Shown here one piece after another: positions 1 to 4,840 of a stretch of 5,435 nucleotides of DNA. Each line of letters starts with the position of its first letter. Position 1 is the stretch's first letter. The notes below the pieces were generated by a model that did not search any database, had not been told where the DNA came from, and worked only from the letters and a program-made list of their open reading frames with translations. Both the position numbers and the translations under genes were made by a program. This stretch comes from Deltaproteobacteria bacterium (GTDB lineage Bacteria > Desulfobacterota_B > Binatia > UBA9968), in the NCBI GenBank assembly GCA_005879255.1, contig VBKY01000427.1:1-5435 (forward strand), read 5' to 3'.

Positions 1-455
1 TCGGCAGCTATCTCGAACCTTTGGGAATCAAAGTGGCCTTCACGCAGCTCGGTGTCGTCGTTGCGTTGACGTTCATCGGCCTACCGTTCGTCATCCGCAC
101 CGTGGAGCCGGTGCTGCAAGATATCGATCCCGAGATCGAGGAGGCCGCAGCCACTCTCGGGGCGAATCGTTGGCAATCGTGGCGCAGGGTCATTTTTCCG
201 GAACTTACGCCGGCGCTATTAACCGGCTTCGCACTGGCATTCGCCCGCGCCGTGGGCGAATACGGCTCCGTGGTGTTTATTTCAGGCAACATGCCGATGC
301 GAACGGAAATCACGCCGCTATTGATCGTGACGAAATTGACGCAATTCGATTACGCGGGCGCGACGGCGCTGGCGATCGCCATGCTCAGCATGTCGTTCGT
401 ACTTCTTTTGGCCATCAACCTGCTGCAGTGGTGGAGCCGGGCCCGCTACGCTTGA
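1..455 (+). CDS. cysT: Sulfate ABC transporter permease CysT (CysU), 3' part only
   Basis: This is the C-terminal part of one of the two inner-membrane permeases of the sulfate/thiosulfate ABC importer; the first complete codon is at position 3 and the N-terminal part lies outside the window. About 150 residues remain, with three hydrophobic segments: around [17 protein letters not shown], around [11 protein letters not shown], and near the C-terminus around [15 protein letters not shown]. Between the first two lies the cytoplasmic EAA loop ([10 protein letters not shown]...IFPEL), which docks on the ATPase. The stretch [12 protein letters not shown] followed by TEITPLLI and FDYAGATA matches the CysT family closely. 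A TTG at 21 is only an internal codon. cysW follows after 5 nt, so the two are almost certainly co-transcribed. The assignment to CysT rather than the molybdate permease ModB rests on the family-like C-terminus and the adjacent CysW. Confidence 0.93.
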   Translation, partial: GSYLEPLGIKVAFTQLGVVVALTFIGLPFVIRTVEPVLQDIDPEIEEAAATLGANRWQSWRRVIFPELTPALLTGFALAFARAVGEYGSVVFISGNMPMRTEITPLLIVTKLTQFDYAGATALAIAMLSMSFVLLLAINLLQWWSRARYA

Positions 456-460
456 GTTTT

Positions 461-1351
461 ATGGAACAGCTGAAGCCAAAAATTACGGCCAATCAGCGCG
501 GCGGCGGCGCGGTCAACGAGCCACAATTCGTCCGTGTTGGATTGATCTTCGCCGTGCTGTTTTTCCTCGGAGTTTTCTTGGTGCTGCCGTTGGTCGTTGT
601 GTTCGTCGAGGCATTCAAGAAGGGGATCGAGGTCTACTTCGCGTCCGTCCGTGAACCGAACGCGGCAGCGGCTATCTGGCTCACCCTTCTCACTGCACTG
701 ATCGCGGTTCCGACCAATATTGTTTTTGGCGTCGCGGCGGCCTGGGCGATAAGCAAATTCGAATTTCCCGGCAAAAGCCTATTGGTGACTCTGATCGATT
801 TGCCGTTTTCAGTTTCACCGGTGGTATCCGGCCTGATCTATGTGCTGCTCTTCGGCCTTCAAGGGTGGCTTGGTCCATGGCTCGCCGAGCATGATATCAA
901 GCTCATTTTCGCCGTGCCGGGAATCGTGTTGGCGACGATGTTCGTGACTTTCCCGTTTGTCGCGCGCGAGCTGATACCCCTGATGCAAGCACAGGGAAAC
1001 GAGGAAGAAGTGGCCGCGCGTGTGCTCGGCGCCGGCGGCTGGCAAATCTTTTGGCGCGTTACCTTGCCCAATATCAAGTGGGGATTGTTATACGGCGTGA
1101 TTTTGTGCAACGCACGGGCGATGGGAGAATTCGGCGCCGTCTCCGTGGTTTCCGGACATATCCGCGGTCTGACGAATACGATTCCACTGCACGTCGAGAT
1201 TCTTTACAACGAATACAATTCGGCCGGCGCTTTCGCCATGGCGTCGCTCCTGACGGTGCTGACGCTGGTGACTCTCGCGCTTAAATCGTTGATCGATTGG
1301 AAATCGAAGAAAAACACCACGCTCAGTCCAGAATGGACAATCCGAGTTTGA
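461..1351 (+). CDS. cysW: Sulfate ABC transporter permease CysW
   Basis: Second inner-membrane permease of the sulfate/thiosulfate importer, pairing with CysT to form the channel. It has 296 residues, close to the usual length of about 290. Six hydrophobic segments can be seen, roughly residues 24-49, 71-97, 107-133, 149-177, 207-229 and 256-276. Family landmarks are [12 protein letters not shown] (114-125), the EAA coupling loop with [15 protein letters not shown] (193-207), and [20 protein letters not shown] (217-236). The ATG at 461 was chosen because the N-terminus then matches family length; the frame stays open upstream into cysT but that part is not coding. There is no clear Shine-Dalgarno and only 5 nt separate it from the cysT stop, which suggests translational coupling. 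The stop at 1349-1351 is followed 1 nt later by a cysA-type start codon. The ATPase partner is missing here. Confidence 0.96.
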   Translation: MEQLKPKITANQRGGGAVNEPQFVRVGLIFAVLFFLGVFLVLPLVVVFVEAFKKGIEVYFASVREPNAAAAIWLTLLTALIAVPTNIVFGVAAAWAISKFEFPGKSLLVTLIDLPFSVSPVVSGLIYVLLFGLQGWLGPWLAEHDIKLIFAVPGIVLATMFVTFPFVARELIPLMQAQGNEEEVAARVLGAGGWQIFWRVTLPNIKWGLLYGVILCNARAMGEFGAVSVVSGHIRGLTNTIPLHVEILYNEYNSAGAFAMASLLTVLTLVTLALKSLIDWKSKKNTTLSPEWTIRV

Positions 1352-1352
1352 T

Positions 1353-1391
1353 ATGAGCATCGAGATGCGCAACGTGTCAAAAACTTTCGGC
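1353..1391 (+). pseudogene. cysA: 5' relic of cysA (sulfate transporter ATPase), rest deleted
   Basis: The 13 codons from ATG 1353 read MSIEMRNVSKTFG, which is the typical amino terminus of the CysA ATPase, in the place where cysA normally follows cysW. Similarity stops at or soon after the FG pair. The next codons (SKARDN) could still be a decayed version of the usual start of the first strand, or may already be cysH leader. Nothing of the Walker A motif, Q-loop, ABC signature, Walker B or C-terminal regulatory domain remains. The open frame runs on to a stop at 1542-1544, giving a 63-codon chimeric reading frame whose second half overlaps cysH in another frame and looks like a shadow. The product cannot be an ATPase. 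Either the genome lost the gene here, or the assembly skips about 1 kb. Confidence 0.75.
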
Positions 1392-1400
1392 AGCAAAGCA

Positions 1401-1405
1401 AGGGA
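1401..1405 (+). promoter_or_regulatory. Shine-Dalgarno-like AGGGA before ATG 1413, probable original cysH ribosome site
   Basis: AGGGA lies 7 nt before an ATG at 1413, which is ideal spacing. That ATG is in the frame of the cysA relic and not in the cysH frame: it reads MEMQQKSW. The in-frame TTG at 1433 has only AAAGAG directly against it, with no useful spacing. This site therefore points to ATG 1413 as the ancestral cysH start. This is inference from spacing alone. Confidence 0.4.
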
Positions 1406-1432
1406 CAACAAAATGGAAATGCAACAAAAGAG

Positions 1433-2122
1433 TTGGCGGCAGCGAACGACTTTTCTACGACCGATCTGCTCTCTTGGGCCTTTTCGCGATTTCACCCTCG
1501 GCTGGCGCTTGCCTGTTCGTTTCAAGCCGAAGGATCAGTGCTGATCGATCTCATTCATCAGTTGCGCGGAGCGGATTTTCGGGTCTTTACGCTGGACACC
1601 GGACGGCTTAACCAGGAAACCTATGATTGCATGGAAGCGATTCGCGCGCGCTACGGGATCGAGATCGAGGTCTTCTTTCCCGATTCCACCCAGGTCGAAG
1701 AGATGGTGCGGCAACACGGCATGAACTTATTTTATGATTCCATCGAACAGCGCAAGTTATGCTGCGGCATCCGCAAGGTCGAGCCGCTCAAACGGGCTTT
1801 GAGCGGTCTGGATGGGTGGATGACGGGTCTGCGCCGCGAGCAGGCGGTCACGCGCACCCAAGTGCAGAAAGTCGAGATCGATCACGATCACGGCAATATC
1901 GTCAAGATCAATCCGCTGGCCGATTGGACCGAGCGTCAGATTTGGGACTATGTGCGGCAAAACAACCTCCCTTACAATCGGCTGCACGATCAGGGCTATC
2001 CGAGCATCGGCTGCGCACCGTGCACCAGGGCGGTCCAGGCCGGGGAAGACAGTCGCGCGGGGAGATGGTGGTGGGAAAATCCCGAGACCAAAGAGTGTGG
2101 ACTGCATCTTCGGAGGGCATAG
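1433..2122 (+). CDS. cysH: Assimilatory APS reductase CysH (4Fe-4S type), start uncertain
   Basis: Cytoplasmic thioredoxin-dependent enzyme that reduces adenosine 5'-phosphosulfate to sulfite and AMP. From the TTG at 1433 it has 229 residues. The PP-loop is CSFQAEGS (28-35), LDTGRL is at 54-59, the first iron-sulfur cysteine pair is KLCCG (110-111), TGLRREQ is at 131-137, the second pair is CAPC (194 and 197), and the catalytic cysteine is in ECGLH (222). The two cysteine pairs hold a 4Fe-4S cluster and mark the APS-specific class, as opposed to PAPS reductases. The frame is open upstream to 1352 but has no ATG or GTG; just before the TTG it still reads like protein (NATKELAAAND). TTG 1433 is the only in-frame start and its ribosome site is poor. 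A -1 shift in the A run at 1426-1429 would link it to ATG 1413, giving MEMQQKELAAANDFST. The function is certain; the start is not. Confidence 0.93.
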   Translation: MAAANDFSTTDLLSWAFSRFHPRLALACSFQAEGSVLIDLIHQLRGADFRVFTLDTGRLNQETYDCMEAIRARYGIEIEVFFPDSTQVEEMVRQHGMNLFYDSIEQRKLCCGIRKVEPLKRALSGLDGWMTGLRREQAVTRTQVQKVEIDHDHGNIVKINPLADWTERQIWDYVRQNNLPYNRLHDQGYPSIGCAPCTRAVQAGEDSRAGRWWWENPETKECGLHLRRA

Positions 2123-2187
2123 GACGGATCTAACACGAAGGCCCTAGCGTGGTTACGGCGCAACCAAAGGGACGAAGGAAATTTGCC

Positions 2188-2214
2188 GCAAAGAACGCAA
2201 AGCACGCAAAATAG
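2188..2214. repeat. Three tandem 9-nt units with core GCAAA
   Basis: Units start at 2188, 2197 and 2206. The first two share GCAAAG and differ at one later base; the third keeps GCAAA and then diverges. The same 9-nt spacing appears in the CACGAAG array after hemD. It resembles intergenic arrays I recall from Verrucomicrobiota and related soil bacteria (memory only). The function is unknown. Confidence 0.6.
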
Positions 2215-2238
2215 ACAATCGAGGCAAGGGCATTAGCT

Positions 2239-2255
2239 CGCGCAAAAGTTGCGCG
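2239..2255. repeat. Perfect 7-bp hairpin with 3-nt loop
   Basis: CGCGCAA (2239-2245), loop AAG, then TTGCGCG (2249-2255). It has no following T run, so it is not a classical terminator. Its last base is the first base of the GTCAT element, so the two may be one mobile or structural unit. Confidence 0.55.
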
Positions 2256-2312
2256 TCATTGCGACCGAAGGGAGAAATCTTTCTCTGCTCGCTCGCGCTT
2301 GCGTGGGATGAC
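2255..2312. repeat. 58-bp palindromic intergenic element bounded by GTCAT and ATGAC
   Basis: The ends GTCAT (2255-2259) and ATGAC (2308-2312) are inverted copies. Inside is a near-perfect palindrome, GAGAAA (2272-2277) and TTTCTC (2280-2285), followed by a CGCTCGCGCTTGCG segment. Read on the minus strand it ends TTCGGTCGCAATGAC. This style of interspersed element (GTCATTGCGA... to ...ATGAC) recurs in many bacterial genomes, as I recall. It carries no gene and is more like a REP or MITE-type repeat than an insertion sequence. Confidence 0.55.
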
Positions 2313-2346
2313 CGGCGTTACAGAAAAATTTGCGCAGGCCGCGGGC

Positions 2347-2353
2347 AGGAGAA
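2347..2353 (+). promoter_or_regulatory. Ribosome binding site of met8, decides the start
   Basis: AGGAGAA lies 7 nt before ATG 2361. It is the clearest Shine-Dalgarno in the window and fixes the met8 start there, rather than at the upstream in-frame TTG at 2259. Confidence 0.75.
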
Positions 2354-2360
2354 GCAGCCG

Positions 2361-2990
2361 ATGAGTTACTTTCCGATCTACCTCGAAATGACCGGACGCC
2401 GCTGCCTGGTGATCGGTGGCGGGGCGGTCGCGGAGCGCAAAATCGCAAGTCTGCTTGAAGTCGCCGCCGAGGTTACGGTGATCAGTCCCGATGTGACGGA
2501 TACCATTGCGGGCTGGTCGAAGAATAATTCGATCCAATTCAAAGCCAGACGCTATCAGCCCGGTGATCTCGCCGATTACCAATTGGTTTTCGTCGCCACG
2601 GACGATGGTGAGGTCAATGCGCAAGTTTACCAGGAAGGCAAAAGCGACGGCGCGTGGGTGAATGCAGCCGACGATCCGGCGCACTGTGACTTTATCCTGC
2701 CTTCGGTGTTGCGGCGCGGCGAGCTGACGGTGGCGGTGTCTAGCGGCGGCAATAGCCCGGCGTTGGCGCGGACCATTCGAGAAGAGCTGGAGCTTCATTT
2801 CACCGCAGATTATGAGATGCTTACTAAACTGGCCGGCGACGTCAGGGATGAATTGCGCCGGCGGTCGATCACCGTACCGTTTGAAATCTGGCGCAAGGCC
2901 TTACGCGGCGATGTCAGGCAATGGCTTGTGCGCGGGGATTTGGCTCAGGCGAAAAGTCATTTGTTACAAGATTTGGGAGTATCCCTATGA
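2361..2990 (+). CDS. Precorrin-2 dehydrogenase / sirohydrochlorin ferrochelatase (Met8 or CysG N-domain type)
   Basis: Cytoplasmic enzyme of 209 residues that oxidises precorrin-2 to sirohydrochlorin with NAD+ and, in bifunctional members, inserts iron to give siroheme. It corresponds to the N-terminal half of E. coli CysG without the methyltransferase half, which is encoded separately just downstream. Landmarks are the Rossmann nucleotide loop CLVIGGGAVAERK (15-27), ATDD (79-82), NAADDP (101-106) and AVSSGGNSPALAR (125-137). Asp104 aligns with the catalytic Asp104 of E. coli CysG, and Ser128 with its regulatory serine. The residues after about 145 form the usual helical dimerisation tail. 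It has a good ribosome site and its stop overlaps the cobA start as ATGA. Siroheme serves sulfite reductase, which explains its place after cysH. Whether it chelates iron as well as oxidising cannot be read from sequence. Confidence 0.93.
   Translation: MSYFPIYLEMTGRRCLVIGGGAVAERKIASLLEVAAEVTVISPDVTDTIAGWSKNNSIQFKARRYQPGDLADYQLVFVATDDGEVNAQVYQEGKSDGAWVNAADDPAHCDFILPSVLRRGELTVAVSSGGNSPALARTIREELELHFTADYEMLTKLAGDVRDELRRRSITVPFEIWRKALRGDVRQWLVRGDLAQAKSHLLQDLGVSL
2975..2979 (+). promoter_or_regulatory. Ribosome binding site of cobA inside the met8 end
   Basis: GGGAG lies 7 nt before ATG 2987 and within the last codons of met8. Together with the ATGA stop/start overlap it supports translational coupling and selects the start at 2987 over the longer open frame beginning at 2921. 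Confidence 0.7.
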
Positions 2991-3784
2991 CATGCGGAAA
3001 GGTCTATCTCGTTGGCGCAGGCCCGGGCGATCCCGGGTTGCTCACTGTTCGCGGACTGGAATTGTTGCGCTCCGCGCAAGTGATCGTGTACGACCAATTG
3101 GTCAATCCAGCGCTCTTGGATGAGGCGGCGCCGACGGCGATCAAAATCTTTGTCGGCAAGCAGGCGGGGCGACATTGCATCGCACAAGAAGAGATCAACG
3201 GCGTTCTCATCTCCTACGCACGAGCGGGTGATGAAGTTGTCCGGCTCAAGGGTGGCGATCCTTTTGTATTCGGGCGTGGTGGCGAGGAAGCCGAAGCGCT
3301 GTCTGAGGCCAGGATTTCCTTCGAAATCGTGCCCGGAGTGAGCTCAGCGGTTGCGGTGCCGGCATACGCGGGTATTCCAGTGACTCATCGGAAGTTCGCC
3401 TCGTCTTTCGCGGTGGTCACCGGCCATGAAGCGCGCAAGCCGAATTCTTCCGTGGACTGGGCCAAGCTGGCGACGGCCGTGGATACACTGGTTATTCTCA
3501 TGGGGCTGAGCAATTTGCCGATCATCGTCGGAAAGCTGATCGCCTATGGCCGTTCACCGCAAACCCCGGTAGCGCTAATCGGTTCGGGAACGACGATCGA
3601 TCAGAAAATTGTAATCGGATCGCTAGCTGACATCGTCAGCAAAAGCGCGCTGGTTGAACCGCCCGCGTTGATCGTTGTCGGTGATGTTGTTTCATTGGCG
3701 GATAAGTTACAGTGGTTCGTTCCGCCGCCAGAGAATCAGCCGCTTTATGAGTTCGAGCAATCAAGAGAACCTGCACGGGCTTAA
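2987..3784 (+). CDS. cobA: Uroporphyrinogen-III C-methyltransferase (SUMT)
   Basis: Transfers two methyl groups from S-adenosylmethionine to C2 and C7 of uroporphyrinogen III to make precorrin-2, the branch point to siroheme and cobalamin. It has 265 residues, normal for a single-domain SUMT. Family motifs in order are VYLVGAGPGDPGLLT (6-20), the SAM-binding stretch RLKGGDPFVFGRGGEE (87-101 region), VPGVSSAVAVPAYAGIPVTHR (starting at 115), VTGHE (144-148), LMGL (171-174) and PPALIVVGDVV (225-235). Catalysis ends there. The tail from about residue 243 (WFVPPPENQPLYEFEQ...) looks like the linker found in fused CobA-HemD proteins, and it overlaps the hemD start by 38 nt in another frame. The ATG overlaps the met8 stop. 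The symbol could equally be written sumT or cysG-C. Confidence 0.95.
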   Translation: MTCGKVYLVGAGPGDPGLLTVRGLELLRSAQVIVYDQLVNPALLDEAAPTAIKIFVGKQAGRHCIAQEEINGVLISYARAGDEVVRLKGGDPFVFGRGGEEAEALSEARISFEIVPGVSSAVAVPAYAGIPVTHRKFASSFAVVTGHEARKPNSSVDWAKLATAVDTLVILMGLSNLPIIVGKLIAYGRSPQTPVALIGSGTTIDQKIVIGSLADIVSKSALVEPPALIVVGDVVSLADKLQWFVPPPENQPLYEFEQSREPARA

Positions 3785-4598
3785 GGTCGTCTCCTTCGAG
3801 AGCCGTCGCGCCAAGGAAATGGCGGAGCTGATTCGGCGTTACGACGGCGAGCCCATCGTCGCGCCGTCGATGCGCGAAGTTGCGCTCAGCGAAAACCGCG
3901 CAGCGCTCGAGCTGTTGCCGCAACTCGAGGCCGGCAAGTTCGACTTGCTGATTCTCATGACCGGCGTCGGCACGAGGACACTCAATCAGGCGCTCCTCAC
4001 CCAATATCCTCAGGAAAGAATCGTTTCGGCGCTCAGGAAAACTCAACTGGTCGCGCGCGGTCCGAAGCCGATCGCGGCACTTAAAGAGTTGGGGTTGGTG
4101 CCTGCGGTGACCGTCCCCGAGCCAAACACGTGGCGCGAGGTGCTTGCCACTCTCGATGCCGCTACGACTATGCGCGGTAAGCAGATCGTCGTTCAAGAAT
4201 ACGGCATTCCCAACCCGGAACTTATTTCAGGCCTGGAGCAACGCGGCGCCAGCGTCAAAACGGTTTCAATATATCGCTGGGCTTTGCCGGAAGACCTTGC
4301 GCCACTGCGCGACGCGATTCAAAAAATGCTGCGCGGCGATATCGACGTCGCGCTTTTCACCAACGGCGCGCAGGTCGAGCACTTGTTTCGAGTTGCCGCC
4401 GAGGACAGCGCCGACGAAAAGCTCCGTCTCGCCTGTAAGAATATCGCGATTGGCTCTGTCGGTCCGATTTGCACGCAAGTGCTGCAACAATATGGTCTCA
4501 CACCGGACATCGAGCCGGAGCATCCTAAGATGGGTTCCCTGATTGCCGAAGTTGCCGCTTCCGCCCAGCGCATTTTAGCCACAAAGCGCCCCGTTTAG
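3747..4598 (+). CDS. hemD: Uroporphyrinogen-III synthase
   Basis: Cyclises hydroxymethylbilane and inverts ring D to give uroporphyrinogen III, the substrate of the CobA encoded just before it. With ATG 3747 it has 283 residues. HemD proteins diverge widely, but the fold signature is present: an N-terminal strand GLKVVSFESRRAKEMAELI (11-29), LLILMTGVGTRTL (67-79), VARGPKPIAALKELGL (102-117), IALFTN-like VALFTNGAQVEHLF (201-214), IAIGSVGPICTQVLQQYGL (233-251) and DIEPEHPKMGSL (254-265), the conserved C-terminal patch. The frame is open back to 3675, but ATG 3747 lets the first strand fall at the usual place; the ribosome site (AGAGAA, 3730-3735) is weak and distant. It overlaps cobA by 38 nt. 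HemD more often sits with hemC; here it completes a siroheme supply set inside a cys cluster. Confidence 0.9.
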   Translation: MSSSNQENLHGLKVVSFESRRAKEMAELIRRYDGEPIVAPSMREVALSENRAALELLPQLEAGKFDLLILMTGVGTRTLNQALLTQYPQERIVSALRKTQLVARGPKPIAALKELGLVPAVTVPEPNTWREVLATLDAATTMRGKQIVVQEYGIPNPELISGLEQRGASVKTVSIYRWALPEDLAPLRDAIQKMLRGDIDVALFTNGAQVEHLFRVAAEDSADEKLRLACKNIAIGSVGPICTQVLQQYGLTPDIEPEHPKMGSLIAEVAASAQRILATKRPV

Positions 4599-4622
4599 TG
4601 CTACGCCGCCAACATTTTTCAC

Positions 4623-4650
4623 CACGAAGGGACACGAAGATCACGAAGGT
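4623..4650. repeat. Three tandem CACGAAG units
   Basis: CACGAAG begins at 4623, 4633 and 4642, giving units of 10, 9 and 9 nt. A single further CACGAAG occurs at 2134-2140, just after cysH. The array starts 24 nt after the hemD stop. Similar arrays are, from memory, common between genes in Verrucomicrobiota and some Acidobacteriota. The function is unknown. Confidence 0.6.
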
Positions 4651-4691
4651 TTTATCGAATCGGATTCACCATTGAAGAATAGTAGGCAAAG

Positions 4692-4715
4692 TAGGGGCGA
4701 CCGGTGGTCGCCCTA
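4692..4715. repeat. Strong GC-rich hairpin (GGGCGACC / GGTCGCCC)
   Basis: GGGCGACC (4695-4702), a GGT loop, then GGTCGCCC (4706-4713): a perfect 8-bp stem, extendable to TAG/CTA with one bulged G. The sequence following it is ATTCGCC, not a T run, so it does not look like a textbook intrinsic terminator, although it could still protect or stop a transcript. The GTAGGGGCGACC form is, as I recall, a widespread interspersed repeat. Confidence 0.6.
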
Positions 4716-4720
4716 TTCGC

Positions 4721-4744
4721 CTCGGCGTCCTCAGCGCCTCAGCC
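4721..4744. repeat. Short array of three CTC(A/G)GC units
   Basis: CTCGGC at 4721, CTCAGC at 4730 and CTCAGC at 4738, spaced 9 and 8 nt. It directly follows the GC-rich hairpin and looks like a third member of the 9-nt-period repeats in this window. Confidence 0.4.
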
Positions 4745-4794
4745 TTGGAAATTGGGGCTGATCCGTCCTTTGGCGGACCCGCAGTGAATAGATA

Positions 4795-4823
4795 TTGCTC
4801 AAGGCACCACAGTATTTTATAAG
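4795..4823 (+). promoter_or_regulatory. Candidate sigma70-type promoter of cysD
   Basis: TTGCTC (4795-4800) and TATAAG (4818-4823) are separated by 17 nt. The -10 box matches consensus at five of six positions and the -35 box at three. Transcription would start near 4830, leaving about 10 nt before ATG 4841 and no Shine-Dalgarno, so the message would be nearly leaderless. This is inference from consensus matching only, in a host whose promoter rules are not known. Confidence 0.3.
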
Positions 4824-4840
4824 CCATTGAATCACACCCT

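Larger units (their letters stand above)
2123..2360. other. 238-nt intergenic region between cysH and met8, filled with short repeats
   Basis: I see no credible gene here. In order it holds a weak nested hairpin (2142-2171: CCCT/AGGG outside, GGTT/AACC inside, no T run), a 9-nt-period GCAAAG array, a perfect 7-bp hairpin, and a GTCAT...ATGAC palindromic element that ends about 50 nt before the met8 start. I found no convincing -35/-10 pair. The frame of met8 stays open back to 2259, but that stretch is repeat sequence and its translation does not resemble the protein family. Confidence 0.7.
4599..4840. other. 242-nt intergenic region between hemD and cysD, filled with short repeats
   Basis: No credible gene on either strand. 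In order it holds a 9-10-nt-period CACGAAG array, a strong GC-rich hairpin, a short CTC(A/G)GC array, a weaker imperfect hairpin (TCCG 4762-4765 with CGGA 4774-4777), and a possible promoter just before cysD. There is no hairpin followed by a T run, so no clear intrinsic terminator for the upstream genes. Confidence 0.7.

Noticed and set aside
170..460. In-frame upstream extension of cysW to position 170
   Set aside because: It overlaps well-conserved cysT in another frame and its translation has no family similarity; ATG 461 gives the normal CysW length.
2142..2171. Intrinsic terminator after cysH
   Set aside because: The nested hairpin is weak (4-bp stems with internal loops) and is not followed by a T run.
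2188..2214. CRISPR array
   Set aside because: The units are 9 nt with no spacers, far too short for CRISPR repeats, and no cas gene is near.
2259..2360. Longer met8 starting at TTG 2259
   Set aside because: The extra residues are translated from the GTCAT palindromic repeat, and the strong AGGAGAA site favours ATG 2361.
2123..2360. SAM or other sulfur-related riboswitch before met8
   Set aside because: The sequence is accounted for by short repeats, and I could not see a conserved aptamer core or multi-helix junction.
2256..2798. 180-codon open frame on the minus strand over met8
   Set aside because: It lies antisense to a clearly conserved gene and has no recognisable motif; a shadow of GC-rich coding sequence.
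3675..3746. Longer hemD starting at 3675
   Set aside because: This stretch encodes the conserved end of CobA in its own frame; the extra residues do not look like HemD.
3636..4196. 186-codon open frame on the minus strand over cobA/hemD
   Set aside because: Antisense to two recognised genes, no family features and no ribosome site noticed.
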